Notes: a model not told the origin generated them from the letters alone. Shown: positions 35,660 to 43,350, counted from the first letter of the stretch. The stretch is 64,000 nt of DNA from Saccharibacillus endophyticus (GCF_013185185.1 NZ_JAAZWE010000002.1:1171565-1235564); one strand, 5' to 3'. Program-made: numbers and translations.

Positions 35660-35795
35660 GGAGAGAGAAATTCAGTTCAATACGCCTTTGAACTCGGAAA
35701 ACTACCCTCTAAAATTCCAATCCGGTTTTCCGAGTGAGACAGCGTATTGAACGAATTTCTCTCTCCGCCCTTGAATGGTTCAATCGAATCGTGTT
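35660..35795 (+). repeat. Palindromic repeat element, copy C
   Basis: Three nested perfect stems: outer GGAGAGAGAAATTC (35660-35673 with 35753-35766), middle TTCAATACGC (35676-35685 with 35742-35751), inner ACTCGGAAAAC (35692-35702 with 35725-35735). CGCCTTTGA and GAGACAGCGT are shared with D and E. It stands in the opposite direction to B across the terminator. Its 3' tail is degenerate. Confidence 0.85.
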
Positions 35796-35907
35796 TTTTG
35801 AGCGGTAGAAGAGTACAACATGCTATACTAACAAAAGAATTACGGACGGGGCCTATAACGGCTCGGCGGATATTCATTCATCAAACCTTTGGAGGTTCAC
35901 CTTATCT

Positions 35908-36402
35908 ATGCTTACTTTTGAACAAAAAATCGCGATTTTGGAATCTTTTCCGGAGCTTACGCGCAACGACGTGTCGATGGGTCGGGTCAATTATCATTTT
36001 GAAGGCAGCGCGCACGAGAAAAAAATCGTCGGCTACCGCTTTCATCCGAACGGCAACGGCTTCGTGTTTGCGGGGCTGGTCGGGGATTACGATACGGACG
36101 ACAAAGGCTTCGTGAACGTGCGCGACTTTACGGAATCCGAATTGCGCGAGATCGTGGACGCTTCGATCCGTTCGCTGTCGCCAGTCGGCGGAGCCGCTCC
36201 GTCGAAACCTGTTTCGGCCGCTTCGGCGCAGTCGGCCGGGGACGAGATCTGGACAAACGGCGACGGGCAGGAACTGATTCTCAAGTTCGAGGACGAGACG
36301 TTCTTTATCTATTCGGGATTCAGCCTGGAGATGGCGTTCGAGACGCGCGAGGAGACGGAAGAGTACTTGACGGAAGAAGGCTTTACGTTTAACCGCAAGT
36401 AA
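35908..36402 (+). CDS. Conserved hypothetical protein
   Basis: Soluble protein of 164 residues. The N-terminal part (LTFEQKIAILESFPELTR ... VNYHFEGSAHEKKIVGYRFHPNGNGFV, shortened) and the C-terminal part (ELILKFEDETFFIYSGFSLEMA) are joined by an Ala/Ser/Pro-rich linker (PVGGAAPSKPVSAASAQSAG). I have seen this arrangement as a conserved hypothetical in Paenibacillus-type genomes; no function is known. GGAGG lies 12 nt upstream. Confidence 0.75.
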   Translation: MLTFEQKIAILESFPELTRNDVSMGRVNYHFEGSAHEKKIVGYRFHPNGNGFVFAGLVGDYDTDDKGFVNVRDFTESELREIVDASIRSLSPVGGAAPSKPVSAASAQSAGDEIWTNGDGQELILKFEDETFFIYSGFSLEMAFETREETEEYLTEEGFTFNRK

Positions 36403-36458
36403 AATCGGGCAAGTTCTCTCGGCGATCGCGCTTGTCGAACGAATCGCCCCGAAAGCGC

Positions 36459-36508
36459 GAAAAAAACCGCTTGAAGCACGTTCAAACGTGTCTTCAAGCG
36501 GTTTTTCG
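36459..36508. terminator. Bidirectional terminator
   Basis: Arms AAAAACCGCTTGAAG and CTTCAAGCGGTTTTT around CACGTTCAAACGTG, which itself forms a small hairpin. It separates the convergent genes at 36402 and 36537. Confidence 0.9.
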
Positions 36509-36536
36509 GCATCTTTGTCTTTCTCTTCCCATACGA

Positions 36537-37064
36537 TCATAAAGGAACGATTCCGCTGATTGCGTTGGTGATCGTTTGCGACCAAAAAGAACGCTGACCG
36601 CGGAGCACTTCGATGCCCTGAATCACGGCCACCCATTCGTATTCGCTCACGCTGCCTTCCATCTGATCCTCGGTTTGCAGCCAGTATTCATGGCCTTTCA
36701 ACCGATGCTTTTTCGTATCGACGAACGCCGCTTCCTTGTTCGTTCCTTCAATGCGGTATCCGCCGACGTCGGACTCGATCCGATAATAGCCGCGCAGGCC
36801 CGCATCGTATCCGTAATACGTTTCAAGACCGTTTTTCTCCCGGCTCAGACGCCCGACGACTTCTTCCCGTTCATCCCGGACTACCCATTTCTGCGATGAC
36901 CGTTCCAAACAGCCGCGGTACAGCACGTAATCGTCGCCGTCCAGCACGTACAGACCGTTTTCGCCTTCTCCTTTGTAATCGATCGAGCCTTTCCGGTTTC
37001 CGCCGATCTGACGAATGACGCCTTTGCCGAACGGCCTTTTTTGTCCGCAAAAATAAAGTTCCAT
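36537..37064 (-). CDS. Tubby-like (LURP/YxjI-type) hypothetical protein 1
   Basis: Protein of 175 residues beginning MELYFCGQ and made of repeated beta strands (SIDYKGEGENGLYVLDGDDY, GLRGYYRIESDVGGYRIEG, WVAVIQGIEVLRGQRSFW). It is related in length, start and repeating pattern to the gene at 37764-38258, and both resemble tubby C-terminal-like beta-barrel proteins. Function unknown. GGGGGAGG precedes ATG 37064. It lies 44 nt after ypsA in the same direction. Confidence 0.7.
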   Translation of the reverse strand: MELYFCGQKRPFGKGVIRQIGGNRKGSIDYKGEGENGLYVLDGDDYVLYRGCLERSSQKWVVRDEREEVVGRLSREKNGLETYYGYDAGLRGYYRIESDVGGYRIEGTNKEAAFVDTKKHRLKGHEYWLQTEDQMEGSVSEYEWVAVIQGIEVLRGQRSFWSQTITNAISGIVPL

Positions 37065-37108
37065 GCCTGCCTCCCCCTTCGGTTCGATGCTGACACCGTT
37101 TTTCGAAT

Positions 37109-37693
37109 CTAAGTCCAATCGCCTCCGTCGCTATGCGCGTCGGCCAGATCGGCCTGCATGTCTTCGGCGACCGATTGGATATCCTCCGGCGTGATCTGGA
37201 TCAGCGGATATCCTTCTTCCTCGCGCATCTGAAGCGCCGCTTCCCGGAAATACCGCGGACTGCCCGGCGATGCCTCGTCGTCGTAGACCAGCAGCATCCC
37301 GTCGCTTTTGCGCAGCAGCAGTCCGTCCCGGGCTTTGAACTGCCACGGCCCGCTGTAAGGCTCCTTGCTGACCAGTCGGTAGTAATCGATATGCTTCTGC
37401 AAGTTCTGCCAATATTCTTTTTTCTCGTCGCTCCACTTCTCGTCCATTCCCGCGAAAGCCGCAAGAACCGACAGCTTGAGCTGCGGATAATCTTGTTTGA
37501 GTTCGATCACCGCTTCGCACGCCCACAGATCGACGCCGTATTGGCCGGGGGTCAGCACCCACTCCAGCCCCTCCTCGATCAGCGGAATCAACCGGCGTTT
37601 GATCGCTTCGCGAATAAACGGGATACCGGGGTGCTTTTGGTTAAAGATTCCGAGCTCGTTCGCGCGATAGCCGGTGACCAGCAAATTTTTCAC
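37109..37693 (-). CDS. ypsA: YpsA family protein (DUF1273, SLOG superfamily)
   Basis: Protein of 194 residues matching YpsA: LLVTGYRANELGIF at the N-terminus, EEGLEWVLTPGQYGVDLWAC (Rossmann-like nucleotide site), QNLQKHIDYYRLVSKEPYSG, LLVYDDEASPGSPRYFREAA. YpsA is linked to cell division in Firmicutes, and SLOG proteins bind nucleotides. The C-terminus is longer and acidic. The start is GTG 37693 with GGGAGG 10 nt upstream. It is flanked by two related tubby-like genes. Confidence 0.9.
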   Translation of the reverse strand: MKNLLVTGYRANELGIFNQKHPGIPFIREAIKRRLIPLIEEGLEWVLTPGQYGVDLWACEAVIELKQDYPQLKLSVLAAFAGMDEKWSDEKKEYWQNLQKHIDYYRLVSKEPYSGPWQFKARDGLLLRKSDGMLLVYDDEASPGSPRYFREAALQMREEEGYPLIQITPEDIQSVAEDMQADLADAHSDGGDWT

Positions 37694-37763
37694 GTTCGTA
37701 CAGCCTCCCTGACGTCTTTCCTTTCAGTGTACCATATGCGGCGGATCGATTAGGAGTCCGCGC

Positions 37764-38258
37764 TCACCCTCCGGAATTCGCTGAAGATCTCTGACGCTTA
37801 CGGATCGCGTTGACGCCCATGACGACCGCGACCATCTCGTAATCGGACAGCAGCGAGCGATTGGAAAGCCGATAAGCGCCGCTGCGAATCCAACCGCTCG
37901 TACGGGCGAACTGCGCGACTTCGGTCCCGTTTTCGGTGATCACGTATTCTTTGGAAAAGTTCGGCGATTCGATCTCGTACACGCCGCGCTCGCCCGCGTC
38001 GTATTCGAATTTTTTCGTGAACAAAGTAAATCGCGGACGCAGAAGGCCGATATCCCGCTCCCCCGCATCCAGCACCCGCCAACGGCGCAGCATCATTTGA
38101 AATCGTCCCGTATACAGCAGTTCGCCGCCGGGTCCGTACACGTCCAGCGCCGAACCGATCATGCTTCTCAGATCCAGCCTTCCCGCCGCTTCGCCGGATG
38201 GATTCAAAATCTCGGTCTGTCCCGCGTTAAAAAAGTTATCCGAAAAATAAAGTTCCAT
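37764..38258 (-). CDS. Tubby-like (LURP/YxjI-type) hypothetical protein 2
   Basis: Protein of 164 residues, MELYFSDNFFNAGQTEI, then GRLDLRSMIGSALDVYG, GVYEIESPNFSKEYVIT and YEMVAVVMGVNAIRKR. The pattern of short beta strands and the LDLRS and VMGVNAIRKR words fit the tubby C-terminal-like (LURP-one-related) family; members bind membranes or lipids. A diverged paralogue of the gene at 36537. GGGGGAG lies upstream of the ATG. Confidence 0.75.
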   Translation of the reverse strand: MELYFSDNFFNAGQTEILNPSGEAAGRLDLRSMIGSALDVYGPGGELLYTGRFQMMLRRWRVLDAGERDIGLLRPRFTLFTKKFEYDAGERGVYEIESPNFSKEYVITENGTEVAQFARTSGWIRSGAYRLSNRSLLSDYEMVAVVMGVNAIRKRQRSSANSGG

Positions 38259-38623
38259 ATGTGCTCCCCCTTTTCCATATTAACCCGCTCGCTTCATGTC
38301 GCGCTGTGCCCGATCTCGCCAAGCTTAATCCCGAAGATTTCGTATCTCCGTTTCCCTCTCCCCGTCCGGTTCTTCGCGTTCGAAGCTGGTCTTCTTTCCC
38401 TTGACACTTTGCTTGCCGGGTACGGCGCGCCCAAGCTTTTTTTACCCGTTTCGGGCCTATGCATCCCATATGGACGCCAAACGTCCCAATTACTTCATAA
38501 ACCGTTTAACAGGAACAGATGGGGGTTAATGGTTACTGCCGACCTTACATACTTCGACAGGTTATAAGGCTTGTTCATGCTTACCCGGTCGGTCATTACA
38601 TTTTCGGAAGGATGAATTTTACG
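38259..38623. other. Intergenic region upstream of the stalk-domain gene
   Basis: About 365 bp between divergent genes. It must contain promoters for both, but I see no convincing -35/-10 pair, repeat or hairpin. Confidence 0.4.
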
Positions 38624-39304
38624 ATGAAGAAAAAATTGACTGCTGTCGCACTCGGTGCGGTACTTACTCTAACGGCTTCGGCCGGCGTCTATGCGGGTGC
38701 CAATCTTCAGGAAATCCGCGCCTCCTTGAATAACGGTCTCGGCATCGTCGTGAACGGCAGCGCCTATACGCCGAAAGACGGCAACGGCAAAACGCTCGCT
38801 CCGATCACGTACAAAGGCACCACTTACCTGCCTGTACGTTCGATCGGCGAAGCGCTGAACACCTCCGTAACCTATGATGCAAAAAATAGCCGCGTGGTGA
38901 TCGGCGGCGGTACCTCTTCGGGTTCGACCGGCGGAAACACGACGACGCCTGCGACGCCTTCGACAGGTTCGTCTTCCGTTCAACGTCCGACCACGATCCC
39001 GTCAGATTTCCCGCTTCCGTCCGACGCCAAAGTCTACGATCTGGTTGAAGGCGTAGCAGGCGGAACGGGCACGCCGTCGGCGACGTTCAAGTATACGACG
39101 AAGCAGGATCTGCTGTCGCTCGGCAACCAGTACAAAGAATACTTCGCGAAAAAAGGCGCTACCAGCAAATCCGAGGAAGTCAGCGCATCGGCCATCTCTA
39201 TCATAGACGCGGGCGGATCGTTCGCCGTTACGGTCGATGCCAAACCGGGCACGGGCAGCAACAAAGGATTAAACGTCGTGGATATCGTATGGAGCGGCAA
39301 ATAA
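38624..39304 (+). CDS. Secreted stalk-domain (copper amine oxidase N-terminal-like) protein
   Basis: Exported protein of 226 residues. Signal peptide MKKKLTAVALGAVLTLTASAG; a stalk domain at about 33-92 (IVVNGSAYTPKDGNGKTLAP, TTYLPVRSIGEALN, VTYDAKNSRVVIGG); a Ser/Thr/Gly-rich linker (about 95-122); and a C-terminal globular domain. Such stalk domains are common on surface proteins of Paenibacillaceae; despite the copper amine oxidase name no copper role is implied. GGAAGG precedes ATG 38624. Confidence 0.85.
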   Translation: MKKKLTAVALGAVLTLTASAGVYAGANLQEIRASLNNGLGIVVNGSAYTPKDGNGKTLAPITYKGTTYLPVRSIGEALNTSVTYDAKNSRVVIGGGTSSGSTGGNTTTPATPSTGSSSVQRPTTIPSDFPLPSDAKVYDLVEGVAGGTGTPSATFKYTTKQDLLSLGNQYKEYFAKKGATSKSEEVSASAISIIDAGGSFAVTVDAKPGTGSNKGLNVVDIVWSGK

Positions 39305-39341
39305 TAATCGACTTCGGTCGGTTAACCGCGGCGCATAAAAA

Positions 39342-39384
39342 GAAACAGCTTCGCTTTCCCGATCAGGAGAGCGAAGCTGTTTTT
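39342..39384. terminator. Bidirectional terminator overlapping the GNAT stop
   Basis: Arms AAACAGCTTCGCTTTCC and GGAGAGCGAAGCTGTTT with A and T runs outside. The right arm is also the last codons of the GNAT gene (KTASLS-stop). Confidence 0.85.
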
Positions 39385-39920
39385 GCATGAAATCGCCCCA
39401 TCAACACCGTATCGTAGTAGCGGCCGTCCGCATGCTTCCGATCGTTTTTCAATACGCCTTCTTTTTCGAATCCATGTTTGGCATACAGTCGAATCGCGGA
39501 TTCGTTGGCAGCCAGCACCGACAGATTCACCTTCTCGATTCCGCTTCCGTCCGCCCAATCCAGCGCATGCCGCAGCAACTCGCCGCCGATCCCGCATCCC
39601 CAATACGCTTTTGCTACGCAAATCCCAAACTCCGCGCGATGGGCGAACCTGCGCAATACGCTGCCTTCGCATCTGGCGTAACCGACAAGATTTCCATCCG
39701 CTTCAGCGACAAGAAACAGTCTTACGCCACTCTCCGAGTCTGCCGTAATCAGCATCTCGAAGTCCTTTTCATCCATAAATCCTTCTCCGGCTTCGCGATC
39801 CATATGCTCGGTCTCTCCGTCGATTCGCACGCGCAAAGCGGATAATTCGGCGGCATCTCGCAGTTCGGCGCAGCGAATCGTGTAACGTAATCCTTTTCCG
39901 GCAAACGTCTTCGGTTCCAT
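39363..39920 (-). CDS. GNAT-family N-acetyltransferase
   Basis: Protein of 185 residues with the GNAT fold: LFLVAEADGNLVGYARC (strand 4 region), AEFGICVAKAYWGCGIGGELLRHAL, containing the acetyl-CoA binding loop AYWGCGIGGEL, and LSVLAANESAIRLYAKHGFEKEG. Closest in style to ribosomal-protein or small-molecule acetyltransferases; acceptor unknown. GGGGGAG lies upstream of the ATG. Its 3' end lies inside a transcription terminator. Confidence 0.9.
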   Translation of the reverse strand: MEPKTFAGKGLRYTIRCAELRDAAELSALRVRIDGETEHMDREAGEGFMDEKDFEMLITADSESGVRLFLVAEADGNLVGYARCEGSVLRRFAHRAEFGICVAKAYWGCGIGGELLRHALDWADGSGIEKVNLSVLAANESAIRLYAKHGFEKEGVLKNDRKHADGRYYDTVLMGRFHAKTASLS

Positions 39921-40001
39921 TCCTATTCAGCTCCCCCGGCACAATATTCGGCTCAATCATGTTATTCTAACTTAAGCTGAAAAGTAAAGGAGGCCCTCCC
40001 G

Positions 40002-40415
40002 ATGGAACCACCTATCAAAAAATATCAAAGCGGCGTCGAAGCGACTCTCGATGTCATCGGCGGCAAATGGAAAAGCATCATTCTGTACCATCTGGTCACC
40101 GAAAAACGACGCTTTAACGAGCTGAGACGCCTCACCCCCAATATCAGCCACAAAATGTTGACCCAACAGCTTCGGGAACTGGAACGGGACGGACTTATTC
40201 TGCGCCACGACTACAACGAGGTTCCTCCCCGCGTCGAGTACGAACTGAGCGAATACGGCCAAGGATTGATCGGCGTGCTGGACTTTTTCTGCTATTGGGG
40301 CGAAGCCCATGTGGAGCGGGTATACGGAGACAAAAGTCTCGCGCTTGAAGGCCCGTTCCTGAGTGAAGAAGAAGCCGCGCAATTCGCGAGCGGAGCGGGG
40401 TTGAAGCAGGTCTGA
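40002..40415 (+). CDS. HxlR-family transcriptional regulator
   Basis: Winged-helix regulator of 137 residues: TLDVIGGKWKSIILYHLV (family start), RFNELRRLTPNISHKMLTQQ (recognition helix), LRELERDGLILRHDY and VPPRVEYELSEYGQGL (wing). No N-terminal Cys of the HypR/QorR sensing type is seen; the only Cys is in FFCYWGEAH. AAAGGAGG lies 8 nt upstream. It probably represses the oxidoreductase gene directly downstream, whose promoter holds a matching inverted repeat. Confidence 0.92.
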   Translation: MEPPIKKYQSGVEATLDVIGGKWKSIILYHLVTEKRRFNELRRLTPNISHKMLTQQLRELERDGLILRHDYNEVPPRVEYELSEYGQGLIGVLDFFCYWGEAHVERVYGDKSLALEGPFLSEEEAAQFASGAGLKQV

Positions 40416-40438
40416 GCCGATCAATAAACGCGGTTACC

Positions 40439-40480
40439 GAAAAGTGCGTACTTACCAAACTTTTCGAACTCTCCTACAAT
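40439..40480 (+). promoter_or_regulatory. Promoter and probable HxlR operator
   Basis: -35 TTACCA (40452-40457), 17-bp spacer, -10 TACAAT (40475-40480). An inverted repeat with 8-bp arms CGAAAAGT (40439-40446) and ACTTTTCG (40459-40466) brackets the -35 box and contains the GTAC/TTAC core common at HxlR sites. Confidence 0.6.
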
Positions 40481-40524
40481 GAGCCTTGTACTCAAACGAG
40501 ACGAATTCGGAAGGAGTGTTTGAA

Positions 40525-41070
40525 ATGAAAACATTGGTAATCGCCGCGCATCCTGCATTGGAAACTTCGCGGATCAACCGTAAATGGCTGGAGGAAATTC
40601 GCAAATATCCGGAAGAGATCACGGTCAGCTCGTTATATGAGAAATATCCCGATAGCGTGATCGATATTGCCGCGGAGCAAGCGCTGGTAGAAGCTCATGA
40701 CCGCATCATTTTGCAATTCCCGTTCTACTGGTTCAACTGCCCGCCGCTCATGAAGCAATGGCTGGACGAAGTGCTGCTGGAAGGCTGGGCGTACGGCGAA
40801 GGTTCTTGGCTGTTCGAAAACAAAAAAACGATCGGCCTTGCGGTATCCGTCGGCGTTAAAAAGAAAGATTACAGCCCGAGCGGCGAATATCTGCATGACA
40901 TGAACACGCTGCTGCTTCCGTTCGAGATGACGGCGCGTTATTTGAAAAGCGGCTACGAAGAACCGTTTATCCATTACGGCGTGAATTCGCGGACGAGCGA
41001 GGAAGAGCTTCGGGAGAGCGCGGAGCGGTATGCGAAGCATTTGTTGAAGGCGACAGAAGTTAACGTTTAA
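40525..41070 (+). CDS. NAD(P)H-dependent flavin oxidoreductase (NQO/KefF-like)
   Basis: Flavodoxin-fold quinone reductase of 181 residues: LVIAAHPALETSRINR (FMN phosphate region), IILQFPFYWFNCPPLMKQWL and WLDEVLLEGWAYGEG typical of the NQO1/KefF/YwrO family. AAGGAG lies 8 nt before ATG 40525. Such genes, next to HxlR regulators, protect against quinones and electrophiles. Confidence 0.9.
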   Translation: MKTLVIAAHPALETSRINRKWLEEIRKYPEEITVSSLYEKYPDSVIDIAAEQALVEAHDRIILQFPFYWFNCPPLMKQWLDEVLLEGWAYGEGSWLFENKKTIGLAVSVGVKKKDYSPSGEYLHDMNTLLLPFEMTARYLKSGYEEPFIHYGVNSRTSEEELRESAERYAKHLLKATEVNV

Positions 41071-41104
41071 ATCTTGATTTTTGCCGCTTCCTTTTGAATC
41101 GACG

Positions 41105-41143
41105 GCAAAAAGACGCATTCCCGAAAAGGAGATGCGTCTTTTC
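41105..41143. terminator. Terminator between convergent genes
   Basis: Arms AAAAGACGCAT and ATGCGTCTTTT with short internal pairing. It serves the oxidoreductase (+) and the GH26 gene (-). Confidence 0.85.
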
Positions 41144-41162
41144 ATGTTAAGGCGAGTTCTCG

Positions 41163-42791
41163 TTACTGCACCTTCGTCTTCACCGACTGCGTCGTAATCA
41201 ACTTGCCCTGCTTATCGAAAGCAATGACCTCGATCGTGATGTTTTTGCCTTTATACTTGGAAAAGTCGATCTCGGCCGTCCATGGAGGGGTCGTTGTCGC
41301 GCCTACCTGCTTGCCGCCGATCTTGTACACGACTTTGCCCAGCGTCGGCGACCAGGTTTTCACGTAGCCGGAGACTTTCAGCTTCTTGGCCGGAACGGTC
41401 GTCGTGATCGGATTGTAGGACAAGGTGGTGCTGCCGCCTACCGCGCTCAGGTAATACGGGTTCGCGATCGCTTTTTTATACGTCGCCAGCATCTTGTCGT
41501 TGTTGGACAAGCCGTAATATTTGACGCGGTCTGTCGTTCCTTTGGCATCGACGTCGAACCAGAAAGCAGCCTTCACCTTCGGATACTTCATCGGCAGCGT
41601 CGCGTATAACTGCTGCGTCTGGTAGACGGACCATTCCGTCACGTCGCGCATTTTTTCCGGATACATATACGATACCGAACCTTCCGCGATCATGATCGGC
41701 TTCTTGTCGGCGTACCAATTATATACGGCGTCCAGCTTGGCGATATGGCTGCTGCGGTCGATGCCCTGCTTCAGCGGATCGGCCGTCGGATTGTAGATCG
41801 AGTACAGGCTGACCCCGACCCAGTCCACGTACTTGTCGCCCGGATAGTAGCTCTGGATGTTGTCGATCGGATTGGCTCCCGGCGCCCACAGCATCGCGAC
41901 ATTGTCCGGCGCTTCCTTGTGGAAGACGTCGGCGACCAAGCGGAACTTCTCGATATACGCCTGCGGCGTGCTTTTCCAAGGCGTCCAGTTTCCGTTCATC
42001 TCGTTGGCGAAACGCAGAAAGATCGGCACGCCGGACGCGGCCGCGTCTTTGGCGAGTTTGCGCAGATAGGCGTCGTCTTTCACCTCGGCCATCCCGCGAA
42101 GCGGCTGCACCCCGAGTTCGATCGCCGTTCCGTTGCGCTTGGCCGCGTTGATATGCGATTGAATGGTCGAGAGCGACGTTCCGTAGGTGAAGTAGATCAG
42201 ATAACCGGCGTGCTTTTTGCCCGTGAAGGTCGGATACTCGTCCGCGTAAAACTTGCCCCCTGCCGAGTTATGCACCTTCTTGTTTTGCTCCGCATAGGCG
42301 CCGAGCAGGATGCCGTTCGCCGGTTCCAAAGGAGCCGAATCGCGGGTGCGGTTTTTGAGCGTCGCCGCGGACAATCCTGTTTCGTAGTAAAGCTCGACAG
42401 AACTGCGCAGCGCGTCGGCTTTGCGCTGAACGGCAATGCTGTCCTGCACCAGATTCACTTTCGCGTAATACGTCGCTTCGAGGTCCCAACTGACGACGGC
42501 TTTATCGTACTGCTTCAGCTTGACGTAAGCTTCGCCCGCGTTGCGGTACATGCGTCCAGCATTGCCGTAATCGCGGCTTGCCGCCATTTCGCGTCCGGCC
42601 TGCTCGTACTTGGCGATAGCCTGCGCGTATTTCCCCTGCTTGTCCAGCCGCATGGCGTCGTTGTAAACGTTCCAGACGCTCGCCGCCTGCACGGTCTGCG
42701 GATGCACCGACGCCGCCGTCCCCGTCAGCAGCGCGGCAGCCAATACGACGGCTCCCCATTTTTTGAATCCTGTTCGCGTTCCCCTCAACAC
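41163..42791 (-). CDS. Secreted GH26-like glycoside hydrolase with TPR region
   Basis: Exported protein of 542 residues. A signal peptide (KKWGAVVLAAALLTGTAASV, cleaved near VQAAS) is followed by TPR-like helices (about 40-125), a GH26-type barrel (about 150-430) and a C-terminal Ig-like domain (about 450-540, VSGYVKTWSPTLGKVVYKI). The acid/base Glu is in RFANEMNGNWTPW and the nucleophile Glu in KPIMIAEGSVS. GH26 enzymes are mostly beta-mannanases or mixed-linkage glucanases; the substrate here is open. GTG 42791 is preferred since AAGGGG ends 6 nt before it and directly abuts the ATG at 42797. Confidence 0.88.
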   Translation of the reverse strand: MLRGTRTGFKKWGAVVLAAALLTGTAASVHPQTVQAASVWNVYNDAMRLDKQGKYAQAIAKYEQAGREMAASRDYGNAGRMYRNAGEAYVKLKQYDKAVVSWDLEATYYAKVNLVQDSIAVQRKADALRSSVELYYETGLSAATLKNRTRDSAPLEPANGILLGAYAEQNKKVHNSAGGKFYADEYPTFTGKKHAGYLIYFTYGTSLSTIQSHINAAKRNGTAIELGVQPLRGMAEVKDDAYLRKLAKDAAASGVPIFLRFANEMNGNWTPWKSTPQAYIEKFRLVADVFHKEAPDNVAMLWAPGANPIDNIQSYYPGDKYVDWVGVSLYSIYNPTADPLKQGIDRSSHIAKLDAVYNWYADKKPIMIAEGSVSYMYPEKMRDVTEWSVYQTQQLYATLPMKYPKVKAAFWFDVDAKGTTDRVKYYGLSNNDKMLATYKKAIANPYYLSAVGGSTTLSYNPITTTVPAKKLKVSGYVKTWSPTLGKVVYKIGGKQVGATTTPPWTAEIDFSKYKGKNITIEVIAFDKQGKLITTQSVKTKVQ

Positions 42792-42890
42792 GTTCATCCC
42801 CTTCTTTTCTCTGCTGCCTGCTCGTTTGCTTGCAGGCTATCTTTTCCTTTATCGGCAAAAAGGCCCCTTTCATGAAGGAAGGGGCGGGTT

Positions 42891-43028
42891 AAAATCCTGT
42901 TCGTGGGGGCAAAGCTGGGAGCCGCTGCGGGAGAAATTCGTTCAGGACGCTGTCTCACCCGGAAAGTGGATTGGATTTGAATAAGGAATCTTTCCGGGTT
43001 CAAAGGCGTCCTTCACTGAATTTCTCCC
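42891..43028 (-). repeat. Palindromic repeat element, copy D
   Basis: Outer stem GGGAGAAATTC (42929-42939 with 43018-43028), extended by GCAAAGCT (42909-42916) with AGCTTTGC (43038-43045); middle GGACGC (42945-42950 with 43006-43011); inner ACCCGGAAAG (42957-42966 with 42990-42999). On the minus strand it carries CGCCTTTGAACCCGG and GGTGAGACAGCG like C and E. The tail at 42891-42905 is the left half of a 15-bp inverted repeat with copy E's tail. Confidence 0.88.
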
Positions 43029-43087
43029 TCCGCTGCAAGCTTTGCTGTGGAACACTCTTTAAACCGTGGGAGGTTATAAAGAAATAA

Positions 43088-43111
43088 GAGGAGCTATGCA
43101 ATCGGCTCCTC
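43088..43111. terminator. Hairpin between elements D and E
   Basis: Stem GAGGAGC / GCTCCTC with a 10-nt loop, followed by GCTTTTGG on the plus strand. A weak terminator-like structure. Confidence 0.4.
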
Positions 43112-43125
43112 GCTTTTGGTTCTTT

Positions 43126-43168
43126 AATCAATCATCCCCCTTTCAAGTTGAAAGGGGGATGATTGATT
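43126..43168. repeat. 43-bp perfect palindrome between D and E
   Basis: Two 21-bp perfectly complementary arms (43126-43146 and 43148-43168; core CCCCCTTTCAA-G-TTGAAAGGGGG) around one central base. It lies between the two outward-facing palindromic elements. Runs of T follow only weakly, so a terminator role is not clear. Confidence 0.85.
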
Positions 43169-43196
43169 GAAAAGCCTGCTTGTAGGAAAGCGCAGA

Positions 43197-43338
43197 GCGG
43201 AGGGAGAAATTCAGTTTAAAACGCCTTTGAACCCGGAAAACATACAACTTAAATTCCAATCAAGTTTTCCGGGTGAGACAGCGTTTTAAACGAATTTCTT
43301 CCGCAGCGCCCCTCGCTTTCCCACACGAACAGGATTTT
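43197..43338 (+). repeat. Palindromic repeat element, copy E
   Basis: Outer stem GCGGAGGGAGAAATTC / GAATTTCTTCCGC (with a 3-nt difference), middle TTTAAAACGC (43215-43224 with 43281-43290), inner ACCCGGAAAAC (43231-43241 with 43264-43274). The tail CACGAACAGGATTTT (43324-43338) is the exact reverse complement of 42891-42905 beside copy D. Confidence 0.88.
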
Positions 43339-43350
43339 CAAAAGTAAACA

